Positions 1 through 6,269 of a stretch of 64,000 nt of DNA are shown here, piece by piece. The stretch spans positions 186,001-250,000 of the forward strand of contig NZ_JAAOXM010000006.1 of the NCBI RefSeq assembly GCF_011605345.1, given 5' to 3'. The notes under the pieces are model-generated. The model searched no databases. It was not told the origin of the DNA and saw nothing but the letters and a program-made list of their open reading frames with translations. Position numbers and translations under genes: made by a program. The stretch's first letter is position 1; each line of letters starts with the position of its first letter. The DNA comes from Burkholderia sp. D-99. Its GTDB lineage: Bacteria; Pseudomonadota; Gammaproteobacteria; Burkholderiales; Burkholderiaceae.

Positions 1-1097
1 TCAAGGATCCCAACCACTATGGCCGCAAGGTGCTGGACGAATTCGTCAAGGCCGGTGCACCGGAAGACATCCTGTATCTGAGCCGGCCGCACATCGGCAC
101 GTTCCGCCTCGTCAGCATGGTGGAAAAAATGCGTGCGTCCATCCACGAACTGGGTGGTGAAGTGCGTTTCGAAACGCGGGTCGACGACATCGAGATCGAT
201 CAGGGCAAGGTGCGCTCGCTGACGCTCTCGAACGGGGAGACGCTGCGGTGCGACCACGTGGTGCTGGCCGTGGGCCACAGCGCGCGCGACACCTTCCAGA
301 TGCTGCACGATCGCGGCGTCTATGTCGAAGCCAAGCCGTTCTCGCTGGGTTTTCGCATCGAACATCCGCAGGGGCTGATCGATCGCAGCCGCTTCGGCAA
401 GTTCGCGGGCCACAAGCAGCTCGGTGCGGCCGACTACAAGGTGGTTCACCACGCCAATAACGGCCGGGCCGTCTACAGCTTCTGCATGTGCCCGGGCGGC
501 ACGGTGGTCGCAGCGACCTCCGAGCCGGGCCGCGTCGTCACCAACGGCATGAGCCAGTACTCGCGCGCCGAGCGCAACGCGAATGCGGGCATCGTCGTCG
601 GCATCACGCCGGACGACTATCCCGGCGGCCCGCTGGCGGGCATCGCGTTCCAGCGCAAATGGGAAGAGCGCGCGTTCGAACTCGGCGGCGGCGATTACCG
701 CGCGCCGGGCCAGCTGGTCGGCGATTTCATCGCAGGCCGGCCGTCGACGTCGCTGGGTTCCGTCGAGCCGTCGTACAAGCCTGGCGTGAATCCGACCGAC
801 CTCAGCACCGCGCTGCCGGATTACGTGATCGAAGCCATCCGCGAAGCCCTGCCCGAGATCGACAAGAAGATCGCCGGCTTCGCGATGCACGATGCGGTGC
901 TGACCGGTGTCGAGACGCGCACTTCGTCACCGATCCGGATTCGACGCAAGGACGACTACCAGAGCATGAATGTGGATGGCCTGTATCCGGCCGGCGAAGG
1001 CGCCGGGTATGCGGGCGGCATCTATTCGGCGGCGATCGACGGTATCGAAGTCGCGCAAGCGGTCGCACTCAGCATGACGTCGGGACGCACGTCCTGA
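1..1097 (+). CDS. FAD-dependent oxidoreductase, COG2509-like (5' truncated)
   Basis: The reading frame is open from the first complete codon (position 3) to TGA at 1095-1097. The first 364 visible residues are therefore the C-terminal part of a longer protein whose start, and probably the N-terminal FAD-binding GxGxxG motif, lie outside the window. The visible part contains a substrate/FAD region with VVLAVGHSARDTF and a C-terminal GLYPAGEGAGYAGGIYSA motif, which resembles the second FAD-binding element of 'uncharacterized FAD-dependent dehydrogenases' (HI0933/COG2509 type). A cysteine-containing YSFCMCPGG stretch is also typical of these proteins. The substrate is unknown. It is convergent with the methyltransferase-like gene downstream. 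Confidence 0.85.
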   Translation, partial: KDPNHYGRKVLDEFVKAGAPEDILYLSRPHIGTFRLVSMVEKMRASIHELGGEVRFETRVDDIEIDQGKVRSLTLSNGETLRCDHVVLAVGHSARDTFQMLHDRGVYVEAKPFSLGFRIEHPQGLIDRSRFGKFAGHKQLGAADYKVVHHANNGRAVYSFCMCPGGTVVAATSEPGRVVTNGMSQYSRAERNANAGIVVGITPDDYPGGPLAGIAFQRKWEERAFELGGGDYRAPGQLVGDFIAGRPSTSLGSVEPSYKPGVNPTDLSTALPDYVIEAIREALPEIDKKIAGFAMHDAVLTGVETRTSSPIRIRRKDDYQSMNVDGLYPAGEGAGYAGGIYSAAIDGIEVAQAVALSMTSGRTS

Positions 1098-1213
1098 CCA
1101 GCCGGACAAAGTCGGCGTGCGAAGGTCCGTGACCTGAGTACGCCGACCTTTGCATGTCCGCCGCCCAATGTGCTTCATCGACGCTCAGCCATGGCGCGCT
1201 TTCGGCATTCCCG

Positions 1214-1909
1214 TCAACACACGCCGGGAATTAGCCGGTACCGAACCTTCGCTTTGTACGCACGATAATCGGCGTCTTCCGACAGCACCCGCTCTTCCAT
1301 GCTGATTCGCCCGATCTGCAACAGCATCCAGATACCGATCATGAGCAAGTTTCGCGTACTGAAGTTTGCAAGCAGGAAACCGATTTCGGACAACAGATAA
1401 CCGGCATAGATCGGGTGACGCATGAACCGGTACGCACCGGTCGAGACGACCCCGCGATTGGCTGGCAGCAAACCGAACGAGCGCCCGAGCGACAGTTTCG
1501 CGAACAGTTGCCACGCAATCCCGCAAATTTGCCAGGCGCCCCCTGCCCACTCCGGAATCAGTTGTGTACTGGCGGTCAGCTGATAGGTCAGGCAGTAGAA
1601 CGAACCGCCCAGAGAAAAGCACACCGCGACGGGATGCCAGTCACGCCGTTTCGGCAATTTCGCAAAAGCCGACATGCCGACGGTCAGTACCGCGGAAACC
1701 AGCAGCAGGATCAACGTGATCCGGCTCGGGTCCAATCGCCACGGCGTATAAATCAGACAAGCAAATACGCCCAACACGGTCACTGAAGACACGCGAGCGA
1801 AAAGCTCGATCAGGTTGATCCGCTCCGACTCATCCGCAACCGCTGTAACGTGCGGCACCAGGGTACTTTGCGCGCACGCGCCCCCCGCATCCTGTATGGC
1901 CTGCTTCAT
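1214..1909 (-). CDS. Isoprenylcysteine carboxyl methyltransferase-like membrane protein
   Basis: A 231-residue protein with several hydrophobic segments. Its C-terminal half carries the ICMT/PEMT-type signature: GAYRFMRHPIYAGYLLSE, followed by EERVL, YRAYKAKVRYRLIPG. In this family the C-terminal half binds SAM and the protein methylates a small or lipid-linked substrate in the inner membrane; bacteria do not prenylate proteins, so the substrate here is unknown. The ATG at 1909 has only a weak ribosome site. Base composition is visibly lower in GC than the flanking housekeeping genes, and the gene lies next to the segment bracketed by mutS repeats, so it may be part of the same acquired block. 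The family call is fairly secure; the function is not. Confidence 0.8.
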   Translation of the reverse strand: MKQAIQDAGGACAQSTLVPHVTAVADESERINLIELFARVSSVTVLGVFACLIYTPWRLDPSRITLILLLVSAVLTVGMSAFAKLPKRRDWHPVAVCFSLGGSFYCLTYQLTASTQLIPEWAGGAWQICGIAWQLFAKLSLGRSFGLLPANRGVVSTGAYRFMRHPIYAGYLLSEIGFLLANFSTRNLLMIGIWMLLQIGRISMEERVLSEDADYRAYKAKVRYRLIPGVC

Positions 1910-2289
1910 GTTTGTGCCCCGTAGCTTATTGCGTTTTTATTTATATTGCCGGTTCAGACTAGCACGCTCCCTCGATTGAAACTTGCCTAAGTTTCAGTTT
2001 TTCGAGGTTGATTGGTATAAGTCCCGAGAGCCTGGGTAAATATAAAGGCCGAGTAACTGGATTACGCGGCCTGCCAAACGTTTCACCGTTCGTGGCGCTG
2101 TCCAGGCGGACGAAATCGTCTGCGGTAGTGGGCGGCTTGTATCCCTGGCGAAAAAAGGGCCGAATGATAGCCGCGGACCTGGTGGCCATGATCGAAATCG
2201 CACGATGGCACTGCGCAGCGAAGTTCGAAGCCGCAGCGCTCCGTCCGAGATCCAAACACACGCTCTGACATGCGGGGCGTCGTCCGCAC
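1910..2289. other. AT-richer non-coding stretch before the mutS relic
   Basis: No convincing gene is present here. Short open frames on both strands overlap each other and lack ribosome sites. The first part is clearly AT-rich for this genome and contains a terminator-like hairpin (1977-2002). Further on the sequence regains GC but has no recognisable coding signal. Confidence 0.5.
1977..2002 (+). terminator. Intrinsic terminator-like hairpin
   Basis: An 8-bp perfect stem, TGAAACTT / AAGTTTCA, with a 4-base loop is followed by GTTTTT, which reads as a rho-independent terminator on the plus strand. No plus-strand gene ends just upstream, since the nearest gene (the ICMT-like one) is on the other strand. 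It may therefore insulate against antisense transcription or be a remnant of a lost gene. Confidence 0.5.
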
Positions 2290-2437
2290 CTGGCCAAACG
2301 GCGAACTTCGCGCGTGCACATGGAAGCGACCGGCAAACTCGGGCAACCAAAGCAACAACTTCATGCGTGACCTATAGACCATGCTGTCGCCCAACGCCTT
2401 TGCCGGTCACACCCCGATGATGCAGCAGTACCTGCGC
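2290..2437 (+). repeat. Left copy of mutS upstream/5' direct repeat
   Basis: This segment matches 6121-6269, which is the promoter-proximal region and first 21 codons of mutS. The last 54 bases differ at only two positions, and a 33-base part of the leader just upstream (GCAACCAAAGCAACAACTTC region) differs at two. Farther upstream similarity decays, so the left edge is approximate. The match stops sharply after CCTGCGC at 2437. The two copies flank the small-gene accessory segment. Confidence 0.9.
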
Positions 2438-2488
2438 CGAGCCAGACAGGGCTTTACAGTAAAAACCATGCTGCAAGCTACGCGGTAG
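2381..2488 (+). pseudogene. mutS 5' relic (dead duplicate)
   Basis: Compared with the real mutS start, an extra A in this copy turns the initiator TATGACC into TATAGACC and so destroys the start codon. The third codon ACG has become ATG (2381). From there the frame reads MLSPNAFAGHTPMMQQYLR, matching MutS residues 4-21, then runs into unrelated sequence and stops at 2486-2488. It cannot make a functional mismatch-repair protein. Confidence 0.85.
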
Positions 2489-2934
2489 CCGGCAACCTCG
2501 CATTGCGACGCTGCAGCTAATCCTTCGGCGCGGACGGGAGGGGAATCCAGTGCGTGTACTCCGACTGAAGCAGCGCGACGTGATCGAATCGGACTGCCCT
2601 CGGAGCAACGCGAACGCAGCCTTCCATCCCGTCACGGCATGCTGCAACGACACTGTCCCGCACGGAACACGGTCGTCATGGATAGCTCCATGAGTCGAAG
2701 GCCACTTCCTCGCATACCATGCGCCAAACATTCGCTTCAATGTCGAAGCGTTCACAAGTTCTCGAAATGGCACAGGGCTCATCGAAATCGCGATCCGGTC
2801 AATTCAATGCTTCGGAGATGGCAGTCGCATAAGTCAAAGACACTCACGGAGTACGAATTGCCCATGAATCGCCTGAAAACGTGGTGGATATAGGCGAATT
2901 TGCCTGACTGTCGGCGAGCATACTTGAAACCCCA
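2438..2934. other. Stretch without a supported gene
   Basis: About 500 bases between the mutS relic and the next plausible small gene. Open frames on both strands are short and lack ribosome sites. I see no insertion-sequence ends and no recognisable transposase fragment. Confidence 0.4.
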
Positions 2935-3195
2935 ATGACTCTCCCGGACACCACGATGGCTTCCTCAAACATGCAAGCGATCGTGTGCGGCAAGACTGTC
3001 CACGTTGTCTTGATGGCTGATGCTGGAACGGCCAGTATTTTCGTCGTGGATAACGATGACGGTTCCCATCAGTCAAAAATCATGAACGTTCGCCAGTATT
3101 TTGATGCCGGCATGGCTGATGAGGGTGTTGCCCGTCACGTACTCAATGTTGTCGTGGCGGCGATTGAGCGGCGTGGTCAGCGCTGGGCGCACTGA
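2935..3195 (+). CDS. Small hypothetical protein
   Basis: An 86-residue frame with alternating hydrophobic strands (QAIVCGKTVHVVLMA, ASIFVVDNDD) and a helical C-terminus ending RRGQRWAH, which looks like a folded alpha/beta mini-protein. I do not recognise the family. The ATG at 2935 has no obvious Shine-Dalgarno; in-frame ATGs 21 and 36 bases downstream are alternatives. Its composition is more protein-like than the overlapping frames on both strands. It lies inside the segment bracketed by mutS repeats. Confidence 0.45.
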   Translation: MTLPDTTMASSNMQAIVCGKTVHVVLMADAGTASIFVVDNDDGSHQSKIMNVRQYFDAGMADEGVARHVLNVVVAAIERRGQRWAH

Positions 3196-3247
3196 ACTTC
3201 AGCTTGCCCGTTCGTCAAACCGTACAAGACTCGCCCGCGCATTGACG

Positions 3248-3574
3248 TCAGAGGGTCGTCAACAATCGCAACTGGTGCTCGGTTTCAGTTCCCTTGACCA
3301 GCGCATAGCACCGTGTCTCCCGTCGCTCGATCACCGAAAGGCCTTCTGCATCGGAGAAGGTGTTCCATACGACGCCGTCAATACTTGCAAATTCGCCGTG
3401 AGTTCGCGCAAAGGCACGCAACAGCGGACTTGCTTCTCGACGAAGAACGACACGGTCCGCATTTAGTACATAAGTCGACCAGCCACCGCGAAGGATCAGG
3501 TAATAGGGTATCGAACGGTGGTCAATTTTCATGAGCAGAGCTGTTTCTTCCATTGTCATCGCTACGAGGTCCAA
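3248..3574 (-). CDS. Small hypothetical protein
   Basis: A 108-residue frame with balanced composition and no membrane segment or signal peptide. The central part, IPYYLILRGGWSTYVLNADR, predicts beta strands and is followed by a mixed helical region. The start is uncertain: a TTG at 3574 is preceded by AAGGCG at reasonable spacing, but ATGs at codons 6, 8 and 15 are possible. No family recognised. It is convergent with the 2935-3195 gene and divergent from the 3732-3947 gene. Confidence 0.45.
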   Translation of the reverse strand: MDLVAMTMEETALLMKIDHRSIPYYLILRGGWSTYVLNADRVVLRREASPLLRAFARTHGEFASIDGVVWNTFSDAEGLSVIERRETRCYALVKGTETEHQLRLLTTL

Positions 3575-3731
3575 CAGTTCGCCTTGCCGATGACGTTATT
3601 GACTCGAGTGGCGCGCGACCACGGCGGAATGGTGAAGCGGGTCGGAGCGTGGCACTTCTCGATGGCGGACGCTTCTGCTCGCGGGGCCTCCGCGGCAGCC
3701 CCGCTCGCGACAACCGAACAGGGAGGAGCAA

Positions 3732-3947
3732 GTGCTCTTCGATACGGCAGGATTCCGAATCGATCCGACACCCCGCAAAGCTGATGGAGAGTACATCGCA
3801 CATGTGAGACTTACCACGACGCTGCTGGACGGACGCGACAGAGAGGTGCATTCCAGCGGCGATCTGGCTGGTTTCGATGCGCGCGATGATGCGATTGCGT
3901 ACGCGACGCAATGGGCGCAGGGATGGCTGGCCGCTCAATCTGGCTGA
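3732..3947 (+). CDS. Small hypothetical protein, GTG start
   Basis: A 71-residue soluble protein. The GTG at 3732 is chosen because GGGAGGAGCAA, a near-perfect ribosome site, precedes it directly. The pattern is a short strand (GFRIDPTPR), a second strand pair (YIAHVRLTT), then FDARDDAIAYATQWAQGWL as an amphipathic helix. The closing 'F D s . d D A . . Y A' pattern resembles the 94-residue protein at 5341-5625, so the two may share a fold. I recall similar small proteins in other Burkholderia but cannot name a function. Confidence 0.6.
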   Translation: MLFDTAGFRIDPTPRKADGEYIAHVRLTTTLLDGRDREVHSSGDLAGFDARDDAIAYATQWAQGWLAAQSG

Positions 3948-4018
3948 AGGCAAAAGGGAGGTGGCGCAACTGTGGCTCGAGCTTCGGGCATCATGGATGC
4001 GTTACCGCGTGGGGTGCT

Positions 4019-4363
4019 TCATTTCCTCGGCCTCCATCGCGGCAGTCGTTCTTCACTTGCGGATACAGATTCCATGGCTTCGTCGATCGAAGCCAAAGCA
4101 TGTTCGCAGGCCAGTTTCGCTTCTTCAACGGAAGCCTCTCGCTTTTCATCGTCGCTTGGCGGAGGGGAAAGCATGTCTCCGAGCATCATCGCCAACTCAG
4201 GGGTGTCCCTTTGTTCGCCCTTCTGCTCCCTCTTCTTTATATAGCGCCGGATTTCCGCGTCTTGCTCGGGCGAGAGTGGAAGGTGTCGAAACGTGTTGCT
4301 TGGGTTAGCGCCAATCACGATGTTGCTGCGAAGTTCGAATGCCCCCTTGGACTGTCCCTGCAA
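4019..4363 (-). CDS. Hypothetical protein, acidic helical C-terminus
   Basis: A 114-residue protein. An N-terminal NPSNTFRHLPLSPEQDAEI segment is followed by a charged helix (RRYIKKREQKGEQ), a TPELAMMLGDML helix and a strongly acidic C-terminal helix. The only starts covering the NPSNTFRHLPL segment are a TTG at 4363 and internal GTG codons; TTG is taken because it keeps the whole frame. It resembles small conserved Burkholderia proteins I have seen annotated as hypothetical. It is probably in the same transcription direction group as the genes at 4407-5625. No function can be assigned. Confidence 0.55.
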   Translation of the reverse strand: MQGQSKGAFELRSNIVIGANPSNTFRHLPLSPEQDAEIRRYIKKREQKGEQRDTPELAMMLGDMLSPPPSDDEKREASVEEAKLACEHALASIDEAMESVSASEERLPRWRPRK

Positions 4364-4406
4364 TGCGCGTGCACCCTGAAAAAGACGCGGGTGAAGGAGC
4401 AGGTTC

Positions 4407-4643
4407 CTACTTTCGGCAGCGCGAATCCTGAATGCGTTCGAGGCGGGCCCAAAGCTCGTCCACCTGGAGCCCCAGGACCTTGTCTCGCCTGGATTGTGTG
4501 CGAAGCTTGTCGAGCTTGACTCTCCAATACGCGGGATCGTTCACAGTCGATCTGTTGATGAAGGCGTGTTGCGCTTGCTCAAGCAGCCCGATTGATCGTC
4601 TGATTTGGGCTAACTCGCGTTCCACATCGCAGTACCAGCTCAT
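4407..4643 (-). CDS. Small helical hypothetical protein
   Basis: A 78-residue protein, MSWYCDVERELAQIRRS onward, predicted almost entirely helical (heptad-like ELAQIRRSIGLLEQAQ, then VDELWARLERIQ). The ATG at 4643 is chosen over an upstream in-frame start because AGAAGGCG precedes it at good spacing. There is no signal peptide or membrane segment. It lies 43 bases upstream of the 4019-4363 gene on the same strand and could be cotranscribed with it. Function unknown; a small coiled-coil adaptor is one possibility, but only an inference. Confidence 0.6.
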   Translation of the reverse strand: MSWYCDVERELAQIRRSIGLLEQAQHAFINRSTVNDPAYWRVKLDKLRTQSRRDKVLGLQVDELWARLERIQDSRCRK

Positions 4644-4837
4644 GCTTGTCGCCTTCTGATTATGATTTTCATCCTGACTTGCTGCACGGCGCGACGGGTG
4701 GACCAATCATCCTTCTTGCCGCTGCGAGGCGGCGGCCAGCATGCTGCCTGCGTCGTCCGGCCGCCCTACCTCGTGCCGGGGATCTAGATGGCGACGCCAG
4801 GGGGCCCCTCGGCCAGCACGTTGTGCGCGATGTTCAT

Positions 4838-5050
4838 CTAGTACATTTTGCGGGGAGGCAACATGCGCTTCGCCCGTAAGCGCTGCCTTGCAACGGCACT
4901 GGCCTTTTTCCGCTTGCGCTCCGTCGTGGGCTTTTCGTAGCTGGTGCGACTGCGCAACTCCCGAATCAACCCGGTCTTCTCAATACTGCGCCGGAATCGC
5001 CGCAGCGCGACATCGATTGGTTCGTTGATCTTCAGTGTGACGGTTGTCAT
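4838..5050 (-). CDS. rpsU: 30S ribosomal protein S21 paralog (divergent)
   Basis: A 70-residue basic protein, the normal length for bS21. It begins MTTVTLKINEPIDVALRRFR and retains the core IEKTGL, YEKPT and ERKRKK motifs of the family. S21 binds 16S rRNA near the anti-Shine-Dalgarno end and helps initiation at mRNA ribosome sites. The C-terminal third (SAVARQRLRAKRMLPPRKMY) departs from the usual AAAVKR..K..MLPKK form. The ATG at 5050 follows AGGAGTTAC, a strong site. It is the last gene of an apparent minus-strand cluster (5625 to 4838) with two small unknown genes. Burkholderia genomes usually carry the housekeeping rpsU elsewhere, so this is probably a second copy. Confidence 0.9.
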   Translation of the reverse strand: MTTVTLKINEPIDVALRRFRRSIEKTGLIRELRSRTSYEKPTTERKRKKASAVARQRLRAKRMLPPRKMY

Positions 5051-5083
5051 GTAACTCCTGTTTGAAAACGTTTGACGGGAAAA

Positions 5084-5293
5084 CTAGCCGAGCCGTGTCA
5101 TGACGGTGCTCGCTATCTCGTCGGATTCGAACTCCGAATACCCGGCTCCGATTGAAAGTGCTCTCACGGCTGCGAACATTTGCAGCTCTTGTTGATGGCA
5201 TAGCGCAGAATCGGTCATTCCAGCGGGCAGGACAGCGTCGCTCCGAGTGATCCTGCACCGCCGGATCAGATCAAGAAGCTCGTCGACGATCAT
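5084..5293 (-). CDS. Small hypothetical protein upstream of rpsU paralog
   Basis: A 69-residue soluble protein, MIVDELLDLIRRCRI to VMTRLG, mostly helical with two cysteines. Its ATG at 5293 follows GGGAGGACGAA, a strong ribosome site. It stops 33 bases before the S21 paralog and starts 47 bases after the 94-residue protein, all in the same direction, so the three probably form one transcript. No family recognised. Its constant neighbour is a ribosomal protein, but a role in translation is only a guess. Confidence 0.6.
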   Translation of the reverse strand: MIVDELLDLIRRCRITRSDAVLPAGMTDSALCHQQELQMFAAVRALSIGAGYSEFESDEIASTVMTRLG

Positions 5294-5340
5294 TTCGTCC
5301 TCCCAATTGCTGGTAAGTCACGTTGCCATCGCGAGTCGCG

Positions 5341-5625
5341 TTAGAGGACGTTTGAAAAGAAGCCCTGTTTTTCGCGATTATCGTCAATGACGCTCTCGGC
5401 ATAGCGCAGTGACGCACGACGTGCGTCACCGGCGGAATCGAACGGGCTGTCGTCGAGAAGCCTGAAAGTCTGGCTCTGCGTCAGCGTGTCGGCGGTGCCG
5501 CGAAGACAAATCTTGACTGCTGCGTCGAAGCCGGCATCGTAGTTGTGCGGGCAGCCATCCAACGCGGGCACGTGCGGGTAAATCAGTGGATAGATCTCGA
5601 ATCCACAGTAGATGTGCATGCTCAT
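5341..5625 (-). CDS. Small hypothetical protein, first gene of rpsU-paralog cluster
   Basis: A 94-residue protein with MSMHIYCGFEIYPLIYPH at the N-terminus, a strand segment (GFDAAVKICLRG), then FRLLDDSPFDSAGDARRASL, a terminal helix and NREKQGFFSNVL. The ATG at 5625 follows AGGAGTTCATT, a strong ribosome site. The 'GF-I-P ... F D S . g D A . . a . . Y A' layout resembles the 71-residue protein at 3732-3947, which suggests two members of one small family in the same island. Function unknown. Confidence 0.6.
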   Translation of the reverse strand: MSMHIYCGFEIYPLIYPHVPALDGCPHNYDAGFDAAVKICLRGTADTLTQSQTFRLLDDSPFDSAGDARRASLRYAESVIDDNREKQGFFSNVL

Positions 5626-6120
5626 AATGAACTCCTGGCGTTCGAATGCGGCGACTCGCAGGACGAGCGTATACCGCCAGCATCACCTGATGCATGGCGC
5701 GACGGGCGGGGTGAAAGGGGCAAAAACGTTGCGAGCGAGGAAATGCGCGACGCAACACGGTGGCAGGTGGAGGGCGAGCGGTCAAACAGCAAACGGGTGC
5801 TCGAACGAAACCATCATACGCGCATCGTCGATCGGGCGCCCATCTTATTTCGACCGCGACGAGGCCGTTGACGAATTGTCTCGCAGCACCGTGCCTGCTG
5901 CACACCGTATGCCGTCGAGCCCTCGTTCACCGAGATGCTTACGACGCGACTTGTTGACCAGATGAAGGCCGCGCCGATTGCAGCCGACGCGCTGGACATG
6001 CCGATTGCTGTCGTCAATAAACGTCAAGCACGCGCTCGCCCTGCTTCGGGTTGCCGACAATCCAAGCAGCCAGGTCAAGTGTCGGATCGAGGCCACCAGC
6101 GGTCGGTCGCGATCTCCGAC
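5626..6120. other. Stretch without a supported gene, upstream of mutS repeat
   Basis: About 500 bases between the start of the minus-strand small-gene cluster and the right mutS repeat. Frames on both strands are short and mutually overlapping. A short phrase, GGCGCGACGGG, occurs both here (around 5697) and around 4690. I see no integrase, transposase or RNA gene. Confidence 0.4.
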
Positions 6121-6269
6121 AACTGGCCGGATGGTGAACTTCGAGCAGTCCCGGTCGGGCCACTGGTAAACTCGTGCAACCCAAGCAACAACTTCATGCC
6201 TGACCTATGACCACGCTGTCGCCCGACGCCTTTGCCGGCCACACCCCGATGATGCAGCAGTACCTGCGC
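6121..6269 (+). repeat. Right copy of mutS upstream/5' direct repeat
   Basis: Leader and first 21 codons of the intact mutS gene, matched by 2290-2437. Similarity ends at CCTGCGC (6269), exactly where the left copy also diverges. The right copy provides the active promoter region and start codon of mutS. Confidence 0.9.

Noticed and set aside
2008..2268. 86-codon plus-strand frame and overlapping minus-strand frames near 2000-2350
   Set aside because: Mutually overlapping, without ribosome sites, in a region of repeat-derived sequence; treated as non-coding.
2639..2893. Possible transposase remnant
   Set aside because: The frame has a generic basic composition but no catalytic motif, terminal repeats or target duplication.
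5814..6096. Minus-strand frames before mutS suggestive of a transposase fragment
   Set aside because: The resemblance is too weak to name a family; no motif or repeat end is seen.
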